Below, piece after piece: positions 1 through 8,043 of a stretch of 64,000 bases of DNA (position 1 is the first letter of the stretch; each line of letters opens with the position of its first letter). The notes below the pieces were generated by a model. It was not told the DNA's origin. It was given only the letters and a program-made list of their open reading frames with translations, and searched no databases. The translations under genes and the position numbers were made by a program. This DNA is from RGIG7450 sp045633565. GTDB taxonomy: Bacteria > Bacillota > Clostridia > RUG12999. Location of the stretch: NCBI GenBank assembly GCA_045633565.1, contig JAZQYO010000027.1:118474-182473 (forward strand), given 5' to 3'.

Positions 1-1
1 T

Positions 2-1369
2 GTGTCTTCTTATTATATATCAAGAAAAAACATAACCGTGTGGATTTCACTTGTTTTTGCAACTCTGTCGCTTATGGCGGGTGTAAAATATTTTATGATG
101 ATAAGTGGCGGAAGTATCGTTAAAATGACGGGGGCTGCGGTCTTGTCTGCGTCAGCAGCAGTATTTGTAATTTCAACACTCCTTTTTGGAAGAAAATTTT
201 TCAAGCTGACCATCTTACCTGCGCTTTTCGGGTTCATGTCACTGATGATTTTGTCTGCAGGGATGGTTTCCGGTGGAACAATTTTAGTTTGTGCCCTGAT
301 TTATCTGTTTGTAATGATGAATATAATCAAAACAAGTGCGTTGCTTGTTTATTATCTTGGAACGAGCGTACTTTTCCATTTGTTCTGCCTTGTCGGTGAA
401 TATCTGGTGGACGGACAGGTTGGAATAACAACCATGATTTTCTTTACGGCAGTTTCATCGCTCTTTTTTGCGACAATTGCTATGAAAAGAGATTATAAAA
501 ACTGCACGCTCAGGTGGAATGACCGCGCCTATGGCAGACGTGTCCGTTCGATGCCACCCATGTCCCAGATTACACCTTATTTTATGCCGGGAAGAATAGG
601 CGCACAAAATCTTATTCGTGACACGCTTGACCTTACTGTCATTGAAGAGTATATTGCTAAAAAAAGAAAAGAGGGACTCAAAGGGTTTGGCTTTATGCAC
701 GTGTTTATTACTGCATATCTTAGGGTTGTTGCAGCCTATCCGGGCGCAAACAGGTTCCTTGCCGGCCAGAAGGTTTACTCCCGTTTTAACTGCGTCATAT
801 CGTTTGTTGTGAAAAAAGCTATGACAACCGAGGCGCCCGACACTGTTGTTAAGATGGAGTTTGAACCGGGAGTTTCAGCAAACGAGGTCTATAGCAGAGT
901 ATCAGAAGTTGTTGGTGAAAATAAAGGGGAGGAGAGTGATAGCACCTTTGATATGGTGGCTAAAATCTTCTCTTATCTTCCGGGAGTGTTCCTCAAATTT
1001 GTTGTATGGTTTTTAAAACTTTTGGACTATTTCGGACTGCTTCCCACAGCACTTGAAGACGTAAGTCCCTTCCACGGCTCAATGTTTTTTACATCCATGG
1101 CATCACTCGGAATTCCGGTTATTCATCATCATCTGTATAACTTTGGTAACGTGCCGGTATTCTGTGCATTTGGCAAGAAATATAAGGTGAATGAGCTTGA
1201 AAAAGATGGCTCTGTTGAAACAAAAAGATATATAGACTATTCAATTTCGGTTGATGAAAGAATTTGTGACGGATTTTACTTTGCAATGGTGCTTAAAGAA
1301 TTCAAACGTATACTTTCAAATCCTGAATGTCTTGATGTGGCAGTAGAGCCAAAAGAAGATATAAGATAA
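2..1369 (+). CDS. Polytopic membrane protein with C-terminal E2/CAT-like acyltransferase domain (5' end uncertain)
   Basis: The first 165 or so residues hold about six hydrophobic segments. The rest resembles the catalytic domain of 2-oxoacid dehydrogenase E2 and chloramphenicol acetyltransferases, with a Ser-Pro-Phe-His-Gly-Ser stretch and a conserved end at residues 418-424 reading DERICDG. In active family members this motif is HxxxDG with a catalytic His; here Glu takes the His position, so acyl transfer by the usual mechanism is doubtful. There is no lipoyl domain and no dehydrogenase partner nearby. The first codon is GTG at the window edge, so the true start may lie upstream. Substrate and role are unknown. 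Confidence 0.6.
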   Translation: MSSYYISRKNITVWISLVFATLSLMAGVKYFMMISGGSIVKMTGAAVLSASAAVFVISTLLFGRKFFKLTILPALFGFMSLMILSAGMVSGGTILVCALIYLFVMMNIIKTSALLVYYLGTSVLFHLFCLVGEYLVDGQVGITTMIFFTAVSSLFFATIAMKRDYKNCTLRWNDRAYGRRVRSMPPMSQITPYFMPGRIGAQNLIRDTLDLTVIEEYIAKKRKEGLKGFGFMHVFITAYLRVVAAYPGANRFLAGQKVYSRFNCVISFVVKKAMTTEAPDTVVKMEFEPGVSANEVYSRVSEVVGENKGEESDSTFDMVAKIFSYLPGVFLKFVVWFLKLLDYFGLLPTALEDVSPFHGSMFFTSMASLGIPVIHHHLYNFGNVPVFCAFGKKYKVNELEKDGSVETKRYIDYSISVDERICDGFYFAMVLKEFKRILSNPECLDVAVEPKEDIR

Positions 1370-1374
1370 AAAAA

Positions 1375-1404
1375 GCCTCCGAATTGCATTCGGAGGTTTT
1401 TTTT
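1375..1404. terminator. Bidirectional intrinsic terminator
   Basis: A 9-bp perfect stem (1376-1384 with 1388-1396, loop 1385-1387) is followed by eight T on the plus strand and preceded by an A run. It separates two convergent genes and can stop transcription from both sides. Confidence 0.9.
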
Positions 1405-1406
1405 AT

Positions 1407-1592
1407 TTATTCAGGTTTTGACATTACAAGTGCAGCTATAATGTAAGCTAAAACTCCTGCACCGCCACAGAGGGTGACTGCTACCCAGATAAGACGGACT
1501 ACCGTTGAATCAATGTCAAAATATTCTGCAATTCCGCTGCATACGCCGCAAAGCTTTTTGTCGGTTATTGATTTATATAATTTTTTAGCCAT
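1407..1592 (-). CDS. PspC-domain small membrane protein
   Basis: This 61-residue protein is a bare PspC domain. It has an N-terminal basic stretch (MAKKLYKS), the family motif CGVCSGIAEYF near residues 15-25 and one hydrophobic helix around residues 32-56. PspC proteins sit in the cytoplasmic membrane and are linked to envelope stress signalling; in Firmicutes, stand-alone copies have no fixed role. A TTGACA/TATAAT promoter lies directly upstream, and the gene appears monocistronic. Confident on family, not on function. Confidence 0.85.
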   Translation of the reverse strand: MAKKLYKSITDKKLCGVCSGIAEYFDIDSTVVRLIWVAVTLCGGAGVLAYIIAALVMSKPE

Positions 1593-1628
1593 AATATCTG
1601 ATTCCTTTCTGAGATAATCTTTAACACT

Positions 1629-1656
1629 ATTATACCATTCTGAAAACTTTTGTCAA
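1629..1656 (-). promoter_or_regulatory. Sigma-A type promoter for the PspC gene
   Basis: On the minus strand TTGACA (1656-1651) is followed after 16 bp by TATAAT (1634-1629), with a TGG just before the -10. It points at the PspC gene. Confidence 0.75.
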
Positions 1657-1661
1657 ATATT

Positions 1662-2402
1662 TTATATTATTCCGTCGCAGACAAGAGTTTTAAGTCCATA
1701 GCCAAGTTCTCTTATATAGTAAATAATATATTTGGAAATGGGATAATTTGCGCCAATAACGGTTGAATCTGGCGAAATTCGGCTTAAAATAAGTTTTGTG
1801 CGGGGAACATTATGTCGGCTGACAATTATAATTGCAGATGAAACACCTGCTTTTTCAAGTGAATAATTTATATTTTCATAAAGTCCCAATGAGGAGTCTT
1901 CTGCTATAATCTGTGGCGTTGTGCATCCAAGCTCTTTCACTTTTTTTGTAAGATAGGACTGCATCGCCACACTTTGGGGGAGTGTAAACGGGTCGCCGGA
2001 CCCGCCTGATAAAACAATGGGCAGCTCGGGATAATCTATATGCAGCTCCAAAGCCTTGTCAATTCTTTCTTCAAGTTCAGATGTCATACGGCTTTCAACA
2101 AAAAGACCACTTCCGGCAACGACTATTGCCTGTTCATTACCCGAAAAAGTTTCGTTTTGGGAAAAGTAAATTAAAACTCCTTCAGCGATTATTATGAGAG
2201 AAAGAATAATTACCGTATAATCGGACAAAGTTTTAAAAAAAGACCATTTTTTTCTGAGCATAACAGCGAGAGCGCCAAAGCAAAAAAGTGCAGTTATTAT
2301 CAGGTAAAAACCTATATTTATGTCGCTAAGTCCCTCAGGTAAAACAAGACTTATTATAAGCCCGAGAATAATAGTTAAAAGGATAATTATAAAAACAATC
2401 AT
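1662..2402 (-). CDS. YdcF/ElyC-like (DUF218) membrane protein
   Basis: The first 80 or so residues form three or four hydrophobic helices. The rest is a DUF218 domain: it begins AIVVAGSGL near residue 88, continues with a glycine-rich LSGGSGDPF motif, an acidic EDSS motif and ends with an IIIVSRHNVPRTKLI segment. The family includes E. coli SanA, ElyC and YdcF, proteins linked to envelope integrity and lipid-carrier metabolism; the exact reaction is not established. The start is ATG, preceded by a GGGG-type ribosome binding site. It is divergent from trxB across the DnaA-box gap. Confidence 0.8.
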   Translation of the reverse strand: MIVFIIILLTIILGLIISLVLPEGLSDINIGFYLIITALFCFGALAVMLRKKWSFFKTLSDYTVIILSLIIIAEGVLIYFSQNETFSGNEQAIVVAGSGLFVESRMTSELEERIDKALELHIDYPELPIVLSGGSGDPFTLPQSVAMQSYLTKKVKELGCTTPQIIAEDSSLGLYENINYSLEKAGVSSAIIIVSRHNVPRTKLILSRISPDSTVIGANYPISKYIIYYIRELGYGLKTLVCDGII

Positions 2403-2490
2403 TTGAAAATTCCCCTTTCGTTGTTAACATAAAATTATTATGCAACCACCATGTAGAAACAAGTATGCATAAAAAACGCTGATAAATAGA

Positions 2491-2520
2491 TTATCCACAG
2501 AGTTATCCACATTTTCCACA
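2491..2520 (+). other. DnaA-box cluster 1 (three boxes in tandem)
   Basis: Two perfect TTATCCACA boxes lie at 2491-2499 and 2503-2511, followed without a gap by TTTTCCACA at 2512-2520, all in the same orientation. TTATCCACA is the consensus high-affinity DnaA site of most bacteria. The arrangement is repeated exactly at 2638-2667. Confidence 0.8.
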
Positions 2521-2637
2521 GGCAGTTATTTTGAAAATTAGCATATAAAACAAACAGTTTTTGTTATTTGGTTTACATAAATGAAGTTTGCAACCTTATG
2601 TTTGTAATTGCTAAGTCCCAAAAGGCGCAAAAACAGG

Positions 2638-2667
2638 TTATCCACAAAGTTATCCACACTTTCCACA
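2638..2667 (+). other. DnaA-box cluster 2 (same layout as cluster 1)
   Basis: TTATCCACA occurs at 2638-2646 and 2650-2658, followed immediately by CTTTCCACA at 2659-2667. Box order, orientation and spacing match cluster 1. The clusters are 147 bp apart start to start, about 14 turns of B-DNA at 10.5 bp, so both would face the same side of the helix. The gap between them is AT-rich. This fits an origin or a DnaA-regulated or DnaA-titrating site; no dnaA or dnaN gene is in the window. Confidence 0.8.
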
Positions 2668-2743
2668 AATGGTTATTAAGGTTAGGACAATTTAATTTTA
2701 AACCAAATATTGATAATTGTAAAGATGTTTTTGAAAAAAAGAA

Positions 2744-2772
2744 TTGATTTTTTGACAGGCTTATTATACAAT
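2744..2772 (+). promoter_or_regulatory. Possible trxB promoter
   Basis: TTGATT (2744-2749), a 17-bp spacer and TACAAT (2767-2772). Transcription would begin after the upstream ATG at 2771, which supports the ATG at 2792 as the trxB start. Confidence 0.5.
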
Positions 2773-2791
2773 GATAAAAGAGGTGTTACGA

Positions 2792-3715
2792 ATGAATGAA
2801 AGAATTTATGATACAGTAATAATAGGTGCAGGGCCGGGAGGTATGACTGCGGCTTCCTATGCGGCTCGTTCGGGTCTTAAAGTGGCGGTTTTGGAAGGCC
2901 TTATCCCCGGCGGACAGATGGGAACAACATTTGAAGTGGAAAACTATCCGGGTGTGAACAATGTTCTCTCGGGTGTGGAACTTGCCATGGATTTTGAAGG
3001 TCAGGCAAAAAAATTTGGTGCAGAGATTATATTTGAACGTGCCGAAAAGGTTGATTTTTCGCAGGATATTAAAGTTATTACCACCGATTCGGGAAAAATA
3101 TCGGCAAAAACAGTTGTTTTCGCAATGGGAGCAAAACCCAGAAAACTTAAAATCCCCGGTGAAGAAGAATTTGCAGGACTTGGCGTGTCTTACTGCGCAA
3201 CCTGTGACGGTGCTTTTTACAAGGGTAAGGATACTGTTGTAGCAGGTGGTGGGGACACTGCTCTTGAGGATGCGATTTTCCTGAGTAAGTATTGTAATAA
3301 GGTTTATCTTGTTCATAGACGGGACAAGTTCAGAGCGGCGTATGCTCTTGAGAAAAGAGTGCGTGAAATTGATAATATTGAACTTGTTTTAAACGCAAAT
3401 GTGACGGAAATAAAGGGAGACAAAAAGGTAAATACCATAATTGTTAAACATAATGACGGAAACTTAAGGGAAATCAAAGCAGAGGGTATATTTGTGGCAG
3501 TCGGAACAGTGCCAAGCGGTGAAGATATTACGGCAGATGTCAAGAAAAATGAAGCCGGCTATATAATAACCGATGATAAAATGCAGACTTCGGTAAAAGG
3601 TGTATATGCGGTTGGCGACATCCGTGAGAAAGAGCTCAGACAGATTGTAACTGCTGCAGCTGATGGTGCGATAGCCGCACACTGCATTGCGAAATATCTT
3701 GAGTCAATAGACTGA
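2792..3715 (+). CDS. trxB: Thioredoxin reductase
   Basis: TrxB uses NADPH, FAD and a redox-active disulfide to reduce thioredoxin in the cytoplasm. The protein shows the N-terminal FAD Rossmann motif GAGPGG (residues 12-17), the redox motif CATC in SYCATCDGAFYKG, a second nucleotide motif GGGDTALE for NADPH and the C-terminal GDIR segment that contacts FAD. At 307 residues it has normal length. An in-frame ATG lies 21 bases upstream at 2771, but AGAGGTG at 2779-2785 precedes the 2792 ATG at normal distance, so I use 2792. No thioredoxin gene is adjacent. It is followed after 9 bp by the ATP-grasp gene, probably co-transcribed. Confidence 0.93.
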   Translation: MNERIYDTVIIGAGPGGMTAASYAARSGLKVAVLEGLIPGGQMGTTFEVENYPGVNNVLSGVELAMDFEGQAKKFGAEIIFERAEKVDFSQDIKVITTDSGKISAKTVVFAMGAKPRKLKIPGEEEFAGLGVSYCATCDGAFYKGKDTVVAGGGDTALEDAIFLSKYCNKVYLVHRRDKFRAAYALEKRVREIDNIELVLNANVTEIKGDKKVNTIIVKHNDGNLREIKAEGIFVAVGTVPSGEDITADVKKNEAGYIITDDKMQTSVKGVYAVGDIREKELRQIVTAAADGAIAAHCIAKYLESID

Positions 3716-3724
3716 GGGGAAAAG

Positions 3725-4594
3725 ATGAAAGAGGTTCTGATTTTATATAACGGTGAGCTTGATAGTGGTGCTTTTGCCCGGCAGTATGAAAGCTACAAAA
3801 AAAGCTTTGAAAAGCTTGGCGTAAAAGCACGGGTGCTGCCGACATCTGAGTATATTTCTGTACTTTCCGGATGTAATAAAATGAATAACAAACCGGATGC
3901 AGTCATATTTTTAGATAAAGATATATACAGCGCAAAGCTGCTTGAACTGAAAGGACTAAGGCTTTACAATTCTTCTGGATGCATCAGAATTTGTGATGAT
4001 AAGGCACTGACCTATCTTACACTTTATGAAAAAGGCATTCCCATTCCGAAAACTGTAATTGCTCCTAAAATTTACGGTGGGTGTCAGCAGGAGAGCTGGT
4101 GCATAAAAGCGGCAGAGATTACAGGTTATCCGGTTGTTATAAAAGAATGCTTCGGATCACTGGGCATGCAGGTTTACCTGGCTGAAAATAAAAATGAGCT
4201 GCTCTCGCAGATAGAAAAAATCGGCAAAAAACCTTTTGTGTTGCAGGAATTTCTTCCTGAGGGCGCAGGATGGGACTTGCGTGTAATAATAGCAGGCGGA
4301 GAGATAATCGGTGCTATAAAAAGGAAAAATGAGCAGGATTTCAGGGCCAATGCAGCAAGAGGTGGCACAGTAGAGGCGGTAAGCCTTACAAAAGATCAGG
4401 AGAAGCTTGCACTTGCAGCAGCGGATGCCACCGGTGCCTTTTTTGCCGGAGTGGATCTTATTATGGGAAAAAACGGCTTTTTGGTATGTGAGGTCAACTC
4501 CAATATGCTTTTTAACGCAGCAGAAGAAGCCCTTGCAATATCGGTGTCCGACGAAATTGCTGAAAAGATTAAAAGTCATAGTTTAAATAAATAA
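3725..4594 (+). CDS. RimK-like ATP-grasp ligase
   Basis: The 289-residue protein has an ATP-grasp fold. There is a divergent N-terminal pre-ATP domain (residues 1-95), the ATP-binding strand YPVVIKECFGSLGMQVYL, the hinge region LQEFLPEGAGWDLRV and the metal-binding end GVDLIMGKNGFLVCEVNSN. The GWDLRV and CEVN elements are typical of the RimK group, which joins amino acids to a carboxylate, as in glutamylation. The substrate cannot be read from the sequence. It lies 9 bp after trxB with an AGGGGA ribosome binding site, so it is probably in the same transcript. Confidence 0.8.
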   Translation: MKEVLILYNGELDSGAFARQYESYKKSFEKLGVKARVLPTSEYISVLSGCNKMNNKPDAVIFLDKDIYSAKLLELKGLRLYNSSGCIRICDDKALTYLTLYEKGIPIPKTVIAPKIYGGCQQESWCIKAAEITGYPVVIKECFGSLGMQVYLAENKNELLSQIEKIGKKPFVLQEFLPEGAGWDLRVIIAGGEIIGAIKRKNEQDFRANAARGGTVEAVSLTKDQEKLALAAADATGAFFAGVDLIMGKNGFLVCEVNSNMLFNAAEEALAISVSDEIAEKIKSHSLNK

Positions 4595-4652
4595 AGTTTC
4601 GGGAATCATAGCCCTGCAATTTGGCAAAAATACATAAAAAATCAAATATCGG

Positions 4653-4681
4653 TTGACTAACTGAAAAAAATTATATATAAT
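4653..4681 (+). promoter_or_regulatory. Sigma-A promoter for the HPr gene
   Basis: TTGACT (4653-4658), a 17-bp spacer and TATAAT (4676-4681), 60 bp upstream of the HPr start codon. Confidence 0.85.
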
Positions 4682-4741
4682 ATGATAAAATGATAAAATT
4701 GAGCTATTGTCGCCATGCGGCAAAAAGGAGCGAAAATTATT

Positions 4742-5005
4742 ATGTATTCAAGAGAAATTACAGTTACGAACCAGGTGGGCCTGCACTCAAGACCGGCAAC
4801 ATTTTTTATACAGAGGGCAAACACTTTTGAATCGTCAATCTGGGTTGAAAAGGAAGAACGCAAGGTAAATGCCAAAAGTCTTTTAGGCGTTTTATCACTC
4901 GGCGTAACTCAGGGAGAATCAATTATCGTTGGTGCTAACGGTTCTGATGAAAAAGAAGCGGTAGATTCTCTGGCAGAGCTTATAATGTCTAACCTTGATG
5001 ACTAA
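4742..5005 (+). CDS. ptsH: HPr-family phosphocarrier protein
   Basis: The 87-residue protein matches HPr along its full length. His15 lies in GLHSRPAT, the site phosphorylated by enzyme I, and Ser46 in NAKSLLGV, the site of HPr kinase/phosphorylase in Firmicutes. With His15 present it is HPr rather than Crh. The ATG at 4742 has AAAGGAG at 4724-4730. An upstream in-frame ATG at 4715 precedes that site and is less likely. Enzyme I and hprK are not in the window. It has its own promoter and a strong terminator, so it is a single-gene unit. Confidence 0.88.
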   Translation: MYSREITVTNQVGLHSRPATFFIQRANTFESSIWVEKEERKVNAKSLLGVLSLGVTQGESIIVGANGSDEKEAVDSLAELIMSNLDD

Positions 5006-5010
5006 CCGGT

Positions 5011-5039
5011 CGGATGCCTGTTTGGGCATCCGTTTTTTT
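5011..5039 (+). terminator. Intrinsic terminator after HPr gene
   Basis: An 8-bp GC-rich stem (5011-5018 with 5025-5032) and six-base loop are followed by seven T (5033-5039). Confidence 0.9.
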
Positions 5040-5053
5040 CTGGAGGAAAAGAT

Positions 5054-6865
5054 ATGGCTTTTGAAGAAAAACTTAAAAAAGTACCATTGCTTCCGGGCGT
5101 GTATATTATGAAATCGGAAAACGGCGAGGTTATATATGTCGGAAAATCCAAAGCACTGAAAAACCGTCTGAGCCAGTATTTTAAAAAATCGGGACATACA
5201 GGCAAAGTCGGTGCAATGGTGGCAAACATTGCCGATTTTGAATATATTGTCACAGCCACAGAAACAGAGGCGCTGGTTTTGGAATGTAACCTTATAAAGA
5301 AATACAGCCCTCATTATAATATCCTTCTGAAAGATAACAAGCAGTATCCCTATATAAAAATAACCGCAAAAGAAGATTTTCCGAAAATGGAGATTGCACG
5401 CCGGGATTTGAAAGACGGGGCAAAATATTTTGGGCCGTTTACTGCCGGCGTTGCAAGACAGACCATGGATGTTATTTATAAAACTTTCCGTTTGCCCGAC
5501 TGCAAGAGAGTTTTTCCGAAGGATATAGGCAAAGAGAGACCTTGCCTTAATTATCATATCGGTAAATGCGTTGCTCCCTGCACAGGGAAGATTTCATCTG
5601 AGGAATATAGAGGGATAATTGGCGAGATATGCGACTTTCTTGAGGGCAAGGCGGGCGACGTTATAAAACGCCTGCGTGTGCAGATGGGTGAGGCATCGGA
5701 AAATTTAGAATTTGAAAAAGCGGCAGACCTCAGGGATAAAATCGGCCGTATTAGAGAGCTGTATGAAAAGCAGAATATAACCGTATCCGGCGGTGGAGAT
5801 AAGGATATTCTGGCAGTAAAAGCCGACAATGAAATTGCCAATATTCAGATTTTCAATATCAGAAATGGCAAAATGCTGGGCAGAAATCAGATTTGGGTTA
5901 ATCTGTCACTTGGCGAGCAGCCGGCAGATGTTCTTGAAAGCTTCATTATGCAATATTACATTGAAAGTGAATTTATTCCACAGACAGTGCTGGTGAATGT
6001 ACTGCCAAGCAGCCATGAGCTTATAGAAGATTGGCTGAGCAAAAAGCAGGGTGTAAAAATTACCTTGCGTGTTCCTGAAAGAGGAACATATAAGGATATA
6101 ATGAACATGGCACTTTTAAATGCTTCCGAGGCGTTTAAACAACGTGGTGAACAAAAGCTTAAGGCGGCTTATGAAAAACGGGAAATTATAGAAACCTTCA
6201 GCAGAGAGATAGGGTTTGAAAAACCGGTGGGCAGAATAGAAGCCTATGACATATCAAACACCTCGGGAAAAAATTCGGCGGGTGGAATGATTGTTCTTGA
6301 AAATGGAGAATTTAAAAAGAGCGAATATAGACTTTTTAAAATAAAGGAAGTACAAGGTGTGGACGATTATGCTTCCACTAAAGAGGTTATAAGTCGCAGA
6401 TTTAAAAGAAGTGGCGAGGACAAAAAGTTTGCAAAGCTGCCTGATGTTATTTTAGCTGATGGCGGGATGGGACACGTTTCAGCTATAAAAGAAGCAGCTT
6501 TAGCCTTGGGATTTGATATTCCGGTGTTTGGCATGGTTAAAGACGACAGGCATCGCACACAAAGACTCATTTCGTCTGACGGTGAAATTATAACGCTGTC
6601 GCAGGAAAGCTTCAGGTTTGTCACGGCAATTCAAAATGAGGTGCACCGGTTTGCGATAGGCTATCATAAAAAACTCAGAAGTGATGTACTGATGCGGTCG
6701 GAACTTGATAATATTGAGGGAATAGGTCCGGTTAAAAAGCGCGCACTACTTCGTGCTTTTGGAAGTGTAAAGGCTATCGAAAAAGCGACTATACCACAGC
6801 TTGCTGCGGCTGACGGGGTAAATGAAGAGCTTGCGAAAAAAATTTATAAATATTTTCATGATTAA
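5054..6865 (+). CDS. uvrC: UvrABC excinuclease subunit C
   Basis: UvrC makes both incisions around a DNA lesion after loading by UvrB. The 603 residues cover the whole family length. The N-terminal GIY-YIG nuclease domain shows GVYIMKSENGEVIYVGKSK at residues 15-33. The cysteine region has CLNYHIGKCVAPC, the UVR motif is around LEFEKAADLRDKIGRI, the RNase H-like endonuclease domain begins near RIEAYDISN, and the C-terminal helix-hairpin-helix reads NIEGIGPVKKRALLRAFGS. TGGAGG lies about 10 bases before the ATG. It starts after the HPr terminator. Confidence 0.97.
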   Translation: MAFEEKLKKVPLLPGVYIMKSENGEVIYVGKSKALKNRLSQYFKKSGHTGKVGAMVANIADFEYIVTATETEALVLECNLIKKYSPHYNILLKDNKQYPYIKITAKEDFPKMEIARRDLKDGAKYFGPFTAGVARQTMDVIYKTFRLPDCKRVFPKDIGKERPCLNYHIGKCVAPCTGKISSEEYRGIIGEICDFLEGKAGDVIKRLRVQMGEASENLEFEKAADLRDKIGRIRELYEKQNITVSGGGDKDILAVKADNEIANIQIFNIRNGKMLGRNQIWVNLSLGEQPADVLESFIMQYYIESEFIPQTVLVNVLPSSHELIEDWLSKKQGVKITLRVPERGTYKDIMNMALLNASEAFKQRGEQKLKAAYEKREIIETFSREIGFEKPVGRIEAYDISNTSGKNSAGGMIVLENGEFKKSEYRLFKIKEVQGVDDYASTKEVISRRFKRSGEDKKFAKLPDVILADGGMGHVSAIKEAALALGFDIPVFGMVKDDRHRTQRLISSDGEIITLSQESFRFVTAIQNEVHRFAIGYHKKLRSDVLMRSELDNIEGIGPVKKRALLRAFGSVKAIEKATIPQLAAADGVNEELAKKIYKYFHD

Positions 6866-6867
6866 AG

Positions 6868-6896
6868 TTGATTTTTACCAAAAAATGTAGTATAAT
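6868..6896 (+). promoter_or_regulatory. Sigma-A promoter for pfkA
   Basis: TTGATT (6868-6873), a 17-bp spacer and TATAAT (6891-6896) lie in the uvrC-pfkA gap and point at pfkA. Confidence 0.85.
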
Positions 6897-6948
6897 ATCT
6901 TTTGTTTGGGTTGATTAAAATATTATATATAAATGGGAGATGCGCAAG

Positions 6949-7950
6949 GTGGAAAAAAGAGAGAGAATAGCAGTACTTACAAGCGGTGGAGATGCACCCG
7001 GGATGAACTCGGCAATAGCTGTAGTTGCAAAAACAGCAACCCATCTTGGACTGGATGTTATTGCTTTCAACAATGGTTATAAAGGGCTTCTTGCAAAGGA
7101 CTTTATTGACCTTACAGGTAAAGACCTTACCGAAGTTATGAACAGAGGCGGAACAATTCTCGGTAGCGCCAGATGTCTTGAGTTTAAAGAGCTGGAAAAC
7201 GTTAAAAAAGCAGTTGAAAATGCTAAAGAGCTTAACGTTAAAGGTCTTGTTGTAATCGGTGGTGATGGCTCATTCAGAGGTGCAAGGGATTTAAGCATTA
7301 ACGGACTTCCCACAATTGGTATTCCTGCTACAATCGATAATGATATTACCTGTAGTGAATACTGCATCGGATATGACACTGCACTTAATACAGTAATTGA
7401 ATGTCTTGACAAAATCAATGACACAATGCGTTCGCACAACCGTTGCGCGTTTGTTGAGGTAATGGGTAACAAAGCAGGTTATCTTGCTGTTGAAGTTGCA
7501 ATAGCCTGCGGTGCTGACGGCGTACTTATTGCCGAAAAAGATGTTGACATTAAAAGAGATATTGTCAATGTCATTGCAAGAAAATATGAAAACAAGAAAA
7601 ACTTTATGATAGTAGTTGCGGAAGGTGTTGCAAAAACCTCAGGACTTTCCACAAACAAAATTACAAGACTTGCTACTGAAATGCTCAGAGAAGAGTATGA
7701 CATAGACCTTGATGCCAAGGTGACCGTTTTAGGACACGTTCAAAGAGGTGGCAGCCCCACTTATAAAGACAGGGTTGCATCCAGCCGAATGGGTGCAAAG
7801 GCTGTTGAACTTTTAGCTGACGGTATTGGTAACCGTGTTGTTGTTCTCAAAAACAGCAGAGTTGTAGATGTGGATATCTTAGAAGCACTCTCTCAGCAAA
7901 AAGGAATAGAGGACGAATTGTTCGAATTATCACAGATTATCTCAGAATAA
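6949..7950 (+). CDS. pfkA: 6-phosphofructokinase, ATP-type
   Basis: This enzyme phosphorylates fructose 6-phosphate to fructose 1,6-bisphosphate in glycolysis. Visible motifs are the N-terminal LTSGGDAPGMN, the nucleotide loop GGDGSFRGA, the catalytic TIDND and the substrate-binding HVQRGGSP. The residue after GGD is Gly, which in this family marks ATP rather than pyrophosphate use; the residue before TIDND is Ala. I chose GTG at 6949 because GGGAG at 6935-6939 lies 9 bases before it; the ATG at 6940 is too close to that site. The 333-residue length is near the family norm. A second paralogue lies at 23240. Confidence 0.92.
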   Translation: MEKRERIAVLTSGGDAPGMNSAIAVVAKTATHLGLDVIAFNNGYKGLLAKDFIDLTGKDLTEVMNRGGTILGSARCLEFKELENVKKAVENAKELNVKGLVVIGGDGSFRGARDLSINGLPTIGIPATIDNDITCSEYCIGYDTALNTVIECLDKINDTMRSHNRCAFVEVMGNKAGYLAVEVAIACGADGVLIAEKDVDIKRDIVNVIARKYENKKNFMIVVAEGVAKTSGLSTNKITRLATEMLREEYDIDLDAKVTVLGHVQRGGSPTYKDRVASSRMGAKAVELLADGIGNRVVVLKNSRVVDVDILEALSQQKGIEDELFELSQIISE

Positions 7951-7983
7951 TAGTCTTTTTGTAATTATTTTTGTATCGATTAA

Positions 7984-8022
7984 ATACCCATATTTTACCA
8001 ATTTATGGTAAAATATGGGTAT
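7984..8022. repeat. 17-bp perfect inverted repeat before the ParB-like gene
   Basis: The arms 7984-8000 and 8006-8022 are perfectly complementary, with a 5-base loop. The stem is AT-rich and followed by AGTCATTTTT, so it may end pfkA transcripts. Lying 22 bp before the ParB-like start codon, it could also be an operator. It does not match parS or the published Noc site. Confidence 0.7.
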
Positions 8023-8043
8023 AGTCATTTTTGGAGGTATGAA

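Noticed and set aside
2403..2770. tRNA, rRNA, CRISPR array or insertion sequence in the larger gaps
   Set aside because: I found no TTCGA-type tRNA arm with an acceptor stem, no regularly spaced repeats and no transposase-like reading frame here or in the other gaps.
2771..2791. Longer trxB start at ATG 2771
   Set aside because: The ribosome binding site lies after this ATG and the likely transcript start is also downstream, so 2792 is the better start.
7984..8022. parS or Noc-binding site
   Set aside because: The palindrome does not resemble TGTTTCACGTGAAACA or ATTTCCCGGGAAAT.
8005..8043. Longer start of the ParB/Noc gene at ATG 8005
   Set aside because: It lies in the loop of the inverted repeat and lacks a ribosome binding site; GGAGGT points to 8044.
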